From GWE2-42-39 sp963668595 (lineage in GTDB: Bacteria; Bacteroidota; Bacteroidia; Bacteroidales; Prolixibacteraceae): 64,000 nt of DNA. The notes below the pieces were generated by a model, which was not told where the DNA came from, did not search any database, and saw nothing but the letters and a program-made list of their open reading frames with translations. Shown here piece after piece: positions 8,983-16,789 of the stretch. Both the position numbers and the translations under genes were made by a program. Position 1 is the stretch's first letter; the number at the start of each line of letters is the position of its first letter. Location: contig OY764876.1 of assembly GCA_963668595.1 (NCBI GenBank), positions 4,340,001 through 4,404,000 of the forward strand. Direction: 5' to 3'.

Positions 8983-9567
8983 TTAGAAAAAAATTCCCAG
9001 AAGAAATAAAAGACCGGTGTAGTCTTTCAATTCTTCACGCAGAATTTTAAGCGCATTGCTGATTTGAAGCTCTACTGTTCTTTTTGAAATTTCCAGTTTT
9101 TGAGCTATTTCATCATTTTTAAGATCATTAAATCGGCTCAGAATAAAAATTTCTTTGGTGCGGGGAGGGAGTTTTTCGAAAGCTTGTTTAATTCTTGTTT
9201 GAAGTTCGCTACTAACAAATATATCCTGTTCGTAGGTGAGATTACTGCTCATCATTGCTTTGAATTCCTCTATTTTCTGAGCTTCGTGCTTTTGAGAAAC
9301 AAGGTAATTGATTCCTCTGTTTTTTACTGATGTAAACAGATAGGATTTTAGCGAATAGTTTTCTTTTATTCGGTAGCGGTTTTTCCATATTCCGAAAAAG
9401 AGATCCTGAACAATCTCTTCGGCCGCTGCTTTATCTCCGGTCATTTGCGAAACAAAAATCACAAGTCCCGGATAATAATGCCTGAACAACAATTCGAATG
9501 CAGTTTCATCCCCTTGAATAAAACGACGAATCAAATTCTCTTCGGAAATACCGTTAATGATTTGCAT
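8983..9567 (-). CDS. ECF-type RNA polymerase sigma factor (Bacteroidota sigma-70 family), 194 aa
   Basis: Alternative sigma factor expected to drive this locus when released by FecR. Region 2 is seen around FRHYYPGLVIFVSQM with AAEEIVQDLFFGIWKNR, and region 4 near LPPRTKEIFILSRFNDL with a helix-turn-helix NDEIAQKLEISKRTVE. Length is normal for the ECF class. The ATG at 9567 is preferred to a TTG at 9573. On the minus strand upstream, 9584-9591 reads TAAATTTG, matching the TAnnTTTG -7 element, but no clear -33 TTTG is spaced correctly. It starts the sigma-fecR-susC-susD-GH105 series. Confidence 0.93.
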   Translation of the reverse strand: MQIINGISEENLIRRFIQGDETAFELLFRHYYPGLVIFVSQMTGDKAAAEEIVQDLFFGIWKNRYRIKENYSLKSYLFTSVKNRGINYLVSQKHEAQKIEEFKAMMSSNLTYEQDIFVSSELQTRIKQAFEKLPPRTKEIFILSRFNDLKNDEIAQKLEISKRTVELQISNALKILREELKDYTGLLFLLGIFF

Positions 9568-9637
9568 ACCCAAAAATAGTAAACAAATTTATATGAAGAG
9601 AAATTGAATGCATTCAGGGAAAAACTCAGTGAAAATA

Positions 9638-9671
9638 AAAAACCTGTAATCTTGCGTGATTACAGGTTTTT
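9638..9671 (-). terminator. Terminator of the tRNA transcript
   Basis: A 14-bp stem (9638-9651 with 9658-9671) with a six-base loop lies six bases past the tRNA-Pro 3' end on the minus strand and is flanked by A and T runs on both sides, so it can work as an intrinsic terminator. Confidence 0.85.
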
Positions 9672-9677
9672 ATTTTG

Positions 9678-9752
9678 TCGGGATACCAGGATTCGAACCT
9701 GGGACCCCCTGGTCCCAAACCAGGTGCGCTAACCGGACTGCGCTACATCCCG
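9678..9752 (-). tRNA. tRNA-Pro, anticodon TGG
   Basis: 75-base tRNA. The acceptor stem pairs 9752-9746 with 9679-9685 and the discriminator base is A (9678). The anticodon loop is TTTGGGA, giving TGG, and the T arm has GGTTCGAATCC. The first base is C paired to G72, as expected for tRNA-Pro. No CCA is encoded at the 3' end. Confidence 0.95.
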
Positions 9753-9762
9753 ATGAAGTATC

Positions 9763-9850
<88 letters not shown>

Positions 9851-9960
9851 GTGGCTGACTTTATCTTTTTTAACTTTGTTTCTAAAATTGCTTCAGAACC
9901 AAAATTAAATATTATTTCATCATTTATTGGCTTTGTTATTAGCCTTGCAGAACGTGGGTG

Positions 9961-9991
9961 CAAATATAGAACTACTTTTTACTTCCGCAAA
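9961..9991 (-). promoter_or_regulatory. Promoter of the tRNA-Ser/tRNA-Pro transcript
   Basis: Read on the minus strand: TTTG (9991-9988), a 19-base spacer, then TATATTTG (9968-9961). This fits the Bacteroidota primary-sigma consensus TTTG-N19-21-TAnnTTTG exactly. The start point would be near 9955, about 100 bases before the tRNA-Ser 5' end. Confidence 0.75.
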
Positions 9992-10501
9992 ATTCTAAGT
10001 AAAAAAAACTGTGTTTTTTTATGGTTTTTTACAAACTTTTCCAATGGTACTTCGAATGATACTGATTGCCAGATGAAACAGGGCAATCGGTGATTTTTAT
10101 TTCTGGAAATAAAGTTTTGAAATTCTATTCCGTGGCGTTTTTACGCATCAGAAGAAGAAAAGTTCTCGGCTAAAAAAAATGCAGATAGAATCTGCTTCTA
10201 TTCCAGTGAGATATGGTGCAGATGTTATTAAACCTCTCTGAAACCCTTGCGATGATAGGGTTTTCGGTGTATATTTGAAGCACGAAACGTTCTTTAACAA
10301 CAATATTGTCCGCATTAGTTCGCAATTTGGTAAATTCAACATAAAACAACGAAACGAGAAAGCTTATGGGTGTGAAAACAGGCCTAGTAGTCCGGCAATC
10401 GCCGGATGAGTAGTAATACCGTTGGAAGTTTGAGCAACCAGGCACTCAAATCCTGTCATTCGGGATTTTCACAAATGAGCTGATGCGGATTTTTTCTTTT
10501 T
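9992..10501. other. Intergenic region with inverted repeats and a degenerate leader-like reading frame
   Basis: About 510 bases without a convincing gene. On the minus strand a frame opens at 10445 and runs to 10170. It contains three consecutive Tyr codons followed at once by a perfect TCCGGC/GCCGGA hairpin (about 10391-10406), and near its end a stretch reading KERFVLQIYTEN that faintly recalls the start of the acetolactate synthase small subunit. A second hairpin (AAATCC/GGATTT) lies near 10447-10467 and a third (AAACCC/GGGTTT) near 10241-10263. I cannot assign a function; see findings. Confidence 0.4.
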
Positions 10502-11140
10502 TTAAAGAAGTTCTTCAAGTTGTTTCAGCGTTTTGCTTCCTGTAGCACGAAGTCTTTTGGCTGATTGATGTCCATCGGCAATTAAAATACAATGACAACC
10601 CAGTTCACGAGCTACCTCATAATCATGAGATGTGTCTCCAATTAAACAAATTTGGTTTGGGTCAATTTGTAAGCTCTGGAGAAGAATCTTTCCGTTTTCT
10701 GTTTTCGATGCAGCATAGTGATTGTCGAGCCCTGAAAGAGCTTGAAAATAATGAGTAATCCGGTGTTGCCCGATGGTCCGTTCCAGTTCTTCTTGTTGCA
10801 TGGCAGAAAGAACGAACTGTTGCAAGCCTTTTTCCTGGAATGCTTGTAAAACATGGCGGGCATGAGTATGTAGTTGGCACGAGTCAACTCGTGCCGTATA
10901 TTCATCAATGAATTCTTTTGCCGGAAATTCAAATGGTTCTTTGTTAAAATCGAACCCAATCTTCTTGTAATATTCCCGAACAGGGAAAGAAAAAACTTCG
11001 CGATAACTTTCTCTGTTGAGTAAAGGCAGTTCCCTTCTTGTAAGCAACAGATTAATTGTTTCAATGCAAATGTGCAGATCGTTTAGCAATGTTCCGTTCC
11101 AGTCCCAGATAATTGTTTTTATCTGATCAGAAATACCCAT
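10502..11140 (-). CDS. HAD-superfamily phosphatase, phosphoglycolate-phosphatase-like, 212 aa
   Basis: Cytosolic HAD hydrolase, probably a small-molecule phosphatase. Motif I is IWDWNGTLLN, with the Asp nucleophile at 13; the usual second Asp of DxD is Asn15, a variant I know from related Bacteroidota sequences. Motif II is around FVLSAM, and motif IV is LIGDTSHDYEVA near the C-terminus. A helical cap domain spans about 20-90. Its start overlaps the stop of the upstream acyltransferase by 14 bases, which suggests translational coupling. The coding sequence contains a perfect 20-bp palindromic element at 10876-10895. Substrate unknown. Confidence 0.88.
   Translation of the reverse strand: MGISDQIKTIIWDWNGTLLNDLHICIETINLLLTRRELPLLNRESYREVFSFPVREYYKKIGFDFNKEPFEFPAKEFIDEYTARVDSCQLHTHARHVLQAFQEKGLQQFVLSAMQQEELERTIGQHRITHYFQALSGLDNHYAASKTENGKILLQSLQIDPNQICLIGDTSHDYEVARELGCHCILIADGHQSAKRLRATGSKTLKQLEELL
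10876..10895. repeat. Perfect palindromic element inside the HAD gene
   Basis: GGCACGAG, loop TCAA, CTCGTGCC. It is read in frame as part of RVDSCQ in the HAD protein. A related but not identical palindrome sits at 23353-23371. Confidence 0.6.
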
Positions 11141-12287
11141 TCGGATTAAGTAAGTTTTCGCGATTAATTACAGGATTGGCATACATGAGCAGGAACATTT
11201 CCCGAATGCGATTTTTATCTCCGTCAATGATTTCTAATGCATCATGCAAAAGCGTAGAGAATGCAACAGAATCTTCCCATGTATATTCGTTGGCATATTT
11301 ATTTTCATTGCGAAGCAGATCGGCTGCAATGTAATTATTTGGCCATAGTTTGTAGTTCTTGTAAACTCGTTGGTCGATGTAGTCGGCCAACGCTTCAATT
11401 TTTTCAGAAGGCTGTTCCCGTTTATCCATCTCATCGATGGCCAGTTTCATCGGACGACCGAATGCAAAATGAACTCTTCCTTTTTGGTTTAGTAAACCAT
11501 ACCCCATACTGCGGAGATCGTCGGCTTGTGTTTTAACATAGCCTTCTGTTTCTTTTTTGTAAAGCTCTTCGACTTTCGAAATTCCACATGGTTCAATCTC
11601 GTAGGAAATAGAAAGCGGGACAATGCGAAGTTCTTTAAATCCTTCGGCAAAACTTTTTGTATTGCTCAGATTTAGCATTTTGAGTAGTGCTGGTTGGGTT
11701 TTGTCACAACCATCTTTGGTACGTCCTTCGCGTTGAGCAATCCATACCGAAGTATTTTTTTCTGAAATATCTTGCCGGATATATGCTGACAGTTTCTGAG
11801 ATGCAGTCAGTAACTCACGAACAGGTAAGTTGCGTTTTACTTCAACCGCCCGGTTTAGCTTTACGGTGTGAATGATCCATTCTTCGATAAGTAAATTATC
11901 GCCGATAGCAATCTCTGTGGTATTCATGCCTTCCCGAACAATCAAATAATTCAGGAATGCTGAGTCCAGAATAATATCTCTGTGATTAGAAATGAAAAGA
12001 TAACTTTTCGATTCCTCCAGATTATTCAAACCGCTACAGGTAAGCCCTTTTGTTGTTGGTCGTAGTATCAGGTCTTCAACTAACCGGAACATGAAGTTTA
12101 CCTGCAACTCTTTAATGGTATTGATTTCCATCAATTGTTTTTTCAAGTGAGCAATAGCCCTTTCGTCTTTAAAAGCAATATGTAATACTCTCTGGAAACC
12201 TGCGTCATTAATGAGCGTTTTTAGGTAATGATTCATCTCCGAGTCATGGTAGGGTCGGATGTCATCGAAATTTAAGTTTTCACTCAT
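11127..12287 (-). CDS. PlsC/PlsB-like glycerolipid acyltransferase, 386 aa
   Basis: Membrane-associated acyltransferase expected to transfer an acyl chain in phospholipid or membrane-lipid synthesis. The acyltransferase box NHxxxxD is seen as NHRDIILD at about 100-107, with downstream block QREGRTKDG corresponding to the EGTRS-like motif. The N-terminal 90 residues are helical and there is no signal peptide. It is longer than typical PlsC (about 240 residues), so it belongs to a larger subgroup. The HAD gene overlaps its 3' end. On the minus strand TATCTTTG (12314-12307) lies about 20 bases before the start and matches the -7 element. Confidence 0.85.
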   Translation of the reverse strand: MSENLNFDDIRPYHDSEMNHYLKTLINDAGFQRVLHIAFKDERAIAHLKKQLMEINTIKELQVNFMFRLVEDLILRPTTKGLTCSGLNNLEESKSYLFISNHRDIILDSAFLNYLIVREGMNTTEIAIGDNLLIEEWIIHTVKLNRAVEVKRNLPVRELLTASQKLSAYIRQDISEKNTSVWIAQREGRTKDGCDKTQPALLKMLNLSNTKSFAEGFKELRIVPLSISYEIEPCGISKVEELYKKETEGYVKTQADDLRSMGYGLLNQKGRVHFAFGRPMKLAIDEMDKREQPSEKIEALADYIDQRVYKNYKLWPNNYIAADLLRNENKYANEYTWEDSVAFSTLLHDALEIIDGDKNRIREMFLLMYANPVINRENLLNPNGYF

Positions 12288-12306
12288 CGCATTAAAATTT
12301 GAGCGG

Positions 12307-12314
12307 CAAAGATA
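12307..12314 (-). promoter_or_regulatory. -7 promoter element before the acyltransferase
   Basis: Minus-strand TATCTTTG matches TAnnTTTG and lies 20 bases before the start codon at 12287. No convincing -33 TTTG is at the right spacing, so this is a partial match. Confidence 0.4.
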
Positions 12315-12413
12315 ATCAATTATTGAAATTTCGCCCTGTGGCGGGGAATACTGTACGACATACCGGGGCGGTAAAAGGTTTGTTTTTGTCTTTAGTTGTT
12401 GTTTTTGTGGGCG

Positions 12414-14405
12414 TTATAGATGGTATCGTAACTGGATTTTTATTTCTGTTTTGTGCTCTCCTTCGATTTTGTCTAAGCTATTTCCTATTGTTGATTGATC
12501 AAAAAAATGCGTTTGGGCAACTTTAAACCAAATGTCTATGCGGGAACTTAGTTTGTATTTTGCATTGAAATAGTTTCGAATGCCTTTCCCAAAAAGAGCA
12601 GGTGCTGAATAATTATATAACAGATCGTTTTCGAAAGCATACAATCGGGATGAATAATCGTCGGTATCGAACCAGGCAAGTCGTAATTGCCCTGAAAATT
12701 GGGCATTATCATATTTTATATCCTGGAAAAAGAGCAATCCATTGCTTCGGGTTGACGAAGTTACTTTGCTGAATTCGAGACGGCTTTGTAAACTCCAAAA
12801 CTCATTTAAAGCTACTTTGTAGTTCAATCGTAATCGTTGTTGCTGACTAATTTCTCCTTGTTTAATTTTTGATTCGAATTTTCCTGATTCTTTTTCTTCA
12901 AAAATGAATCGGGCGTAAATTGAACTGTTTCTGTTGGGTGAATATTGTATTTGCAACAAGCCTTCGTGCCCTTGGCTTGGCGAGTAGGTGTTGCTTTTCA
13001 TCCACTTAAACCAATAGTTGTCGAAATATGCAGAAATGGAAATGCCTGCTGCCGGAAGTAGTTTCAGTCCGGCGTAAATTCCCTGTTCATCGTTGACCGC
13101 GGCCGATTCAGCAAATGCCTGACCAAAAAAGCTTTGATATTTTTTGCTGAAATTGCGATACAGCAGAGAGAGTTCAAGTTGGTCAATTGGTTTGTTTAAT
13201 ATTCCGGAAAGAAAAGCGGTTCCCTGTGTTGAAGATGCGGCAAATTCGCCAAAAAGGAAGGTTTTGTTCATGCTCCATTTATAATTGAAGCCTGCATTTG
13301 CCAGATTTTTTCCTTTGAATTTGTATTGTTGCCAAAGTTCTGCTTTCGGGATTATTGGATATTGCAGATGCGAAAAAGTGCTGCTAAAACCTATATTCAG
13401 ATTGCCTTTTTGCAATGAAAGAGAAAAACCAGTTGTTGTTTGGCGTAGCGAATGCCTGTCTGCAATTTCATTTTCGGTACGGTGCAATCCTGAATTCAGG
13501 AATGAAGTCGCAGCAATTTTTCCCGCATTGTCAATTAAATTGGCATCGATTTTTCTACTGGAACCGAATATATTGAAGGTGAGATTTTTGTATTGTATCT
13601 GGCTCGCAATTCCGCGGAAGAAAAGATTTTCATCGCTGGAAGAGTAGGGGCGGAGTCCCTGATTGCTTCGGAAAATTTGTCCAACTTCGGATGATTTTAC
13701 ACTTGAAAAACCTTGCCAGATTACCAGTCCTTGTCCTGTGCGTAAAATGTAATCGCCCAGAACGATTTGCCCATTCATTTTTGGTAGTTTATACGAGGCG
13801 TATGCACTTAGATAATCAAATCCAGCAGTTGTTGGTTTTCGGAAAAATGCTTCTCCCGGATCTTTTTCTGCCGTGAGTCCAGCCTGAATTCGTTTGTTTT
13901 CGTGCTGGATGCGAGTGTAATATTTTTCGGGCGAGCCAAGATACCCCGAATCAGTCAAGTATCCGGCAGAGCGTTCTAATGCACGTTGTCCCCGAATTAA
14001 TATCGAGGTGTTTTTTTTGCTTGATTGCATTGGTTTTGCTTCCGGTTCGAAATTAAGCATGGGGCTGATTAGTTCAATCAATGAGCGATCGAATCCGGGT
14101 AGGGAGAGCAATTCGAATGGGCTTAGTATCGGTCCATTTTGTTTCTTGTAATGACTGATTTGTTGAATCTGGAGATCGGATAGAAGAACCAATTGTGCCA
14201 GTAGGTCTGAACATTCGGCATTCAAAGGGATCGGGTTTTCAAGGAAATGTTGCCAAGTGCTTAGTAATTCTTCCATTCGCGCAAGAGATTCTTCATTTTC
14301 TGCAACACGTTCAGCCATCGACTCGATCAGCGGATTTTCAACTTTCTGAGCGAATGAAATATTTCCACATACAATAATTAATATGAATGCAATCCATTTT
14401 CGCAT
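12414..14405 (-). CDS. Exported helix-hairpin-helix/beta-barrel-like protein, 663 aa
   Basis: An exported protein of a Bacteroidota family that joins a helix-hairpin-helix segment to a long outer-membrane-barrel-like region. The ATG at 14405 is chosen because it begins a clear signal peptide (MRKWIAFILIIVCGNISFAQ); the same frame runs 288 bases further upstream but that extension lacks such features. Residues about 45-120 contain the HHH-like part (ILSPFELLSLPGFDRSLIEL), followed by a long region of alternating aromatic strands (e.g. YRNFSKKYQSFF, WFKVAQTHFF). Its start is 17 bases after the stop of the next gene upstream, so the two are co-transcribed. Function unknown; DNA binding is unlikely given the export signal. 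Confidence 0.75.
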   Translation of the reverse strand: MRKWIAFILIIVCGNISFAQKVENPLIESMAERVAENEESLARMEELLSTWQHFLENPIPLNAECSDLLAQLVLLSDLQIQQISHYKKQNGPILSPFELLSLPGFDRSLIELISPMLNFEPEAKPMQSSKKNTSILIRGQRALERSAGYLTDSGYLGSPEKYYTRIQHENKRIQAGLTAEKDPGEAFFRKPTTAGFDYLSAYASYKLPKMNGQIVLGDYILRTGQGLVIWQGFSSVKSSEVGQIFRSNQGLRPYSSSDENLFFRGIASQIQYKNLTFNIFGSSRKIDANLIDNAGKIAATSFLNSGLHRTENEIADRHSLRQTTTGFSLSLQKGNLNIGFSSTFSHLQYPIIPKAELWQQYKFKGKNLANAGFNYKWSMNKTFLFGEFAASSTQGTAFLSGILNKPIDQLELSLLYRNFSKKYQSFFGQAFAESAAVNDEQGIYAGLKLLPAAGISISAYFDNYWFKWMKSNTYSPSQGHEGLLQIQYSPNRNSSIYARFIFEEKESGKFESKIKQGEISQQQRLRLNYKVALNEFWSLQSRLEFSKVTSSTRSNGLLFFQDIKYDNAQFSGQLRLAWFDTDDYSSRLYAFENDLLYNYSAPALFGKGIRNYFNAKYKLSSRIDIWFKVAQTHFFDQSTIGNSLDKIEGEHKTEIKIQLRYHL

Positions 14406-14421
14406 GCGATGTGAATTTGTA

Positions 14422-15258
14422 TTAATCTTGTCTGAAAAGCGAATAATAAACGGAAACGGACGGAGTGCTGCCCAAATAAACGTGGTATTGCCATGAAAAG
14501 TCAGTCTGGATATTTCGGTAGCGATAACCGAGTCCAAGTGTCCATTTATTGGGGCGGATGGCAAGTCCGGCTCGAATATAAAGTGGAGAACACGGATGCC
14601 ATTCGATGCCGAATTTCGGATGAAGATCGTGTTGCAAATCTTTCTCCAGTTCGCAGGCTGCAAGTACTTCATCAATGGGCTGGTAGGTTGCACCTAAACG
14701 GATGATCGAGGGAATTTTAAACTTTGTGCTTGTACATTTTATTCCGGTTTGCAACGGATTGAAGAAGTGGCAACCTACAATCGTTTTTCCTGAAATATGA
14801 TATTGTAGCCCTCCTTCAATAAAAAAGCAAGATGGATTTTGTTCGTTCTCGGGTAGATGCATATACCAATAGTTAAATTGAAATCCAGCGGCAAAACCTG
14901 GGATGATTGTTTTTGCATAAGCGAGACCAAGCTTGTTTTCGTTGTATTTATTGTACCCAAAGCGGTAAAACGACAGCGCAAAAGCATTGTTTTCAATTGG
15001 CAAATTAATAATTGCAGAGGCTTGCCCCATTTCTTCCAGAAGGAAAATACGACTACCTGAAACTCCGGCCCCGGGATGTGTGATTTGGGTAATTCCAGCC
15101 TGATTCCCCAGTGATGACCATTCATCGGCCAGGCAAACAGATATGTCGGCCAGTGAATGAGAGCGGGAGCTTCCCTGTATGTATTCCTGTGCATCTGTTT
15201 GGCGTATTGCTGCACCGTAACTCAACGTTAAAAGCAGTATTCTGATAACTTGTTTCAT
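14422..15258 (-). CDS. Outer-membrane beta-barrel protein, PorV/PorQ-like, 278 aa
   Basis: Probable outer-membrane barrel. The ATG at 15258 (MKQVIRILLLTLSYG) starts a signal peptide; a longer in-frame start at 15306 adds 16 residues that do not look like a leader. The mature part begins with SLADISVCLADEWSSLGNQAG, resembling the early region of PorV/PorQ-type barrels, and continues with regular amphipathic strands (ALSFYRFGYNKYNENKLGLAYAK is split across two), ending near an aromatic residue. It is followed by the HHH/barrel gene. A role in surface export or adhesion is possible but not shown. Confidence 0.7.
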   Translation of the reverse strand: MKQVIRILLLTLSYGAAIRQTDAQEYIQGSSRSHSLADISVCLADEWSSLGNQAGITQITHPGAGVSGSRIFLLEEMGQASAIINLPIENNAFALSFYRFGYNKYNENKLGLAYAKTIIPGFAAGFQFNYWYMHLPENEQNPSCFFIEGGLQYHISGKTIVGCHFFNPLQTGIKCTSTKFKIPSIIRLGATYQPIDEVLAACELEKDLQHDLHPKFGIEWHPCSPLYIRAGLAIRPNKWTLGLGYRYRNIQTDFSWQYHVYLGSTPSVSVYYSLFRQD

Positions 15259-15333
15259 GCCCTGTTTAATTTTAATGTAACAGCTGTTTATTCCCGTGTT
15301 TCCCATTCAGTCTGATTCACTAAAATTTTGGAC

Positions 15334-15364
15334 AAATAAAAAAGGGTGGCCATGTGGCACACCC
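15334..15364 (-). terminator. Terminator-like hairpin upstream of the PorV-like gene
   Basis: On the minus strand a stem GGGTG...CACCC with inner GCCA/TGGC (15344-15364) is followed by TTTTTTATTT. No convincing minus-strand gene lies upstream of it within the 290 bases to hpt, so it may be an attenuator for the PorV-like gene or the end of a small RNA. Confidence 0.5.
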
Positions 15365-15657
15365 CGAATACCGAACTCAAGTTACAATGATTTTGAATAT
15401 AAGTCAATATCTGGCTTTGATAAAAATGAGTTGGAGATTTATTGTTTCGACATTTGCACAAGAAATATGGAATGAAAAATACCAACCGGAATGCCGGATG
15501 TTATTTTGGTGTTTTTTTTGACCGGAGGAGGCTATTTTTATTTTCTCAGAATAAATTTGTTTTATTACTTTGTGCCTTTCTTTTTTTACAGGTGAATATG
15601 GTTTAAAATTAATTTCTGAACCTGTAATATGATTCAAACAACGTATTAAATTTCAGC
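15365..15657. other. Intergenic region between divergent PorV-like gene and hpt
   Basis: 293 bases without a gene I can support. It holds a plus-strand hairpin followed by eight T (15481-15519) and AT-rich sequence before hpt. A 77-codon minus-strand frame (15404-15637) has no family features. Confidence 0.5.
15481..15519 (+). terminator. Terminator-like hairpin with T8 tract
   Basis: ACCAA (15481-15485) can pair with TTGGT (15506-15510) around an inner CCGG-AATG-CCGG hairpin, followed by eight T. No plus-strand gene precedes it, which makes its purpose unclear. Confidence 0.4.
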
Positions 15658-16200
15658 ATGATGACGAAAGTGAAGATACACGACAAAGAATTTGCTATTT
15701 CTATTCCGTACGAAAAAATTAAATCGGTAGTTGAAGAGATGGCTGAGAAAATGAATCGCGATTTGGAAGGCAAACGACCATTGTTTCTTTGTATTCTGAA
15801 TGGCTCTTTTATGTTCGCTGCCGAAATTTTCAAGCGTATCGATTTACTTGATGCTGAAATTTCGTTTGTGAAACTTGCTTCCTATTCAGGAACATCAACC
15901 ACCGGAGAAGTAAAACAATTAATCGGGTTTAACGAAGATTTGACCGGACGGACAGTAGTTGTTCTGGAAGATATTGTTGATACCGGCATCACCATTGCCA
16001 ATACAATTGAGCAACTTAAAGCCAAACAAGTTGCCGACGTTAAAGTGGCAACATTGTTACTGAAACCGGACGCATTGAAACGCGATGTAGAACTGGATTA
16101 TGTGGGAATTGAAATCCCGAATGATTTTATCGTGGGTTATGGGCTGGATTATAATGGGTTGGGACGCAACCTGATCGATATTTATAAAGTGATTGACTGA
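15658..16200 (+). CDS. hpt: Hypoxanthine phosphoribosyltransferase, 180 aa
   Basis: Purine salvage enzyme that joins hypoxanthine (or guanine) to PRPP, giving IMP or GMP in the cytosol. The PRPP-binding motif is VVVLEDIVDTGIT at about 100-112, with the acidic pair ED followed by DTG. The segment ILNGSFMFAAEI and the C-terminal IPNDFIVGYGLDYN are characteristic. Two Met codons open the frame (15658 and 15661) and either may be used. adk follows 13 bases later, so they form one unit. Confidence 0.95.
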   Translation: MMTKVKIHDKEFAISIPYEKIKSVVEEMAEKMNRDLEGKRPLFLCILNGSFMFAAEIFKRIDLLDAEISFVKLASYSGTSTTGEVKQLIGFNEDLTGRTVVVLEDIVDTGITIANTIEQLKAKQVADVKVATLLLKPDALKRDVELDYVGIEIPNDFIVGYGLDYNGLGRNLIDIYKVID

Positions 16201-16213
16201 AAAAAGAATTCTC

Positions 16214-16789
16214 ATGTTAAATTTAATTTTATTTGGCCCTCCGGGAGCGGGAAAAGGTACCCAGGCTGAATTTTTGATCGATACATTTCGATTGATTCAC
16301 CTGTCAACCGGCGATTTGCTGCGTAGCCAGATTGCAGAAGGAACCAAACTCGGTTTGGAAGCCAAAGCATTTATGGATAAAGGGGAGTTGGTTCCCGATG
16401 AAGTAGTAATCGGAATGATTCAGAGTAAACTGCAAAGTAATCGCGAAGCTGCCGGATTTATTTTTGATGGTTTCCCGAGAACAGTAGCTCAGGCTGAAGC
16501 TTTGGACGTGTTGTTGAACGAGAACGGAACACCTGTTTCAGGAATGTTGTGTCTCGAAGTTGAAAAACAGGAACTAATTGACCGTTTACTGAATCGCGGA
16601 AAAACTTCTGGTCGAAGCGACGATCAGGACGTATCGATAATTGAAAACCGCATTCAGGTTTATACTGAAAAAACTGCTCCGCTGAAAAATTATTATGCTG
16701 CGCAGGATAAACATTTCCCCATTAACGGAATGGGAACAATTGACGATATCGCTGGGCGTTTAACGAATACGGTAAACGGACTTCAGTAA
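16214..16789 (+). CDS. adk: Adenylate kinase, 191 aa
   Basis: Converts ATP and AMP to two ADP. The P-loop GPPGAGKGT is at residues 8-16, the AMP-binding region has DGFPRTVAQAE near 83, and a short lid without zinc cysteines is seen (NRGKTSGRSDD). I chose the ATG at 16214 because it gives the standard start MLNLILFGPPG; the frame also has an ATG at 16193 that overlaps hpt. In related genomes hpt-adk is often followed by obgE; here it is followed by a 750-base gap and an accessory island. Confidence 0.95.
   Translation: MLNLILFGPPGAGKGTQAEFLIDTFRLIHLSTGDLLRSQIAEGTKLGLEAKAFMDKGELVPDEVVIGMIQSKLQSNREAAGFIFDGFPRTVAQAEALDVLLNENGTPVSGMLCLEVEKQELIDRLLNRGKTSGRSDDQDVSIIENRIQVYTEKTAPLKNYYAAQDKHFPINGMGTIDDIAGRLTNTVNGLQ

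Noticed and set aside
15341..15385. 5S rRNA fragment
   Set aside because: GGTGGCCAT and CCGAACTCAAGTTA look vaguely like 5S motifs, but the required lengths and pairings between them are missing and no 16S or 23S genes are near; the hairpin followed by T6 on the minus strand is explained as a terminator.
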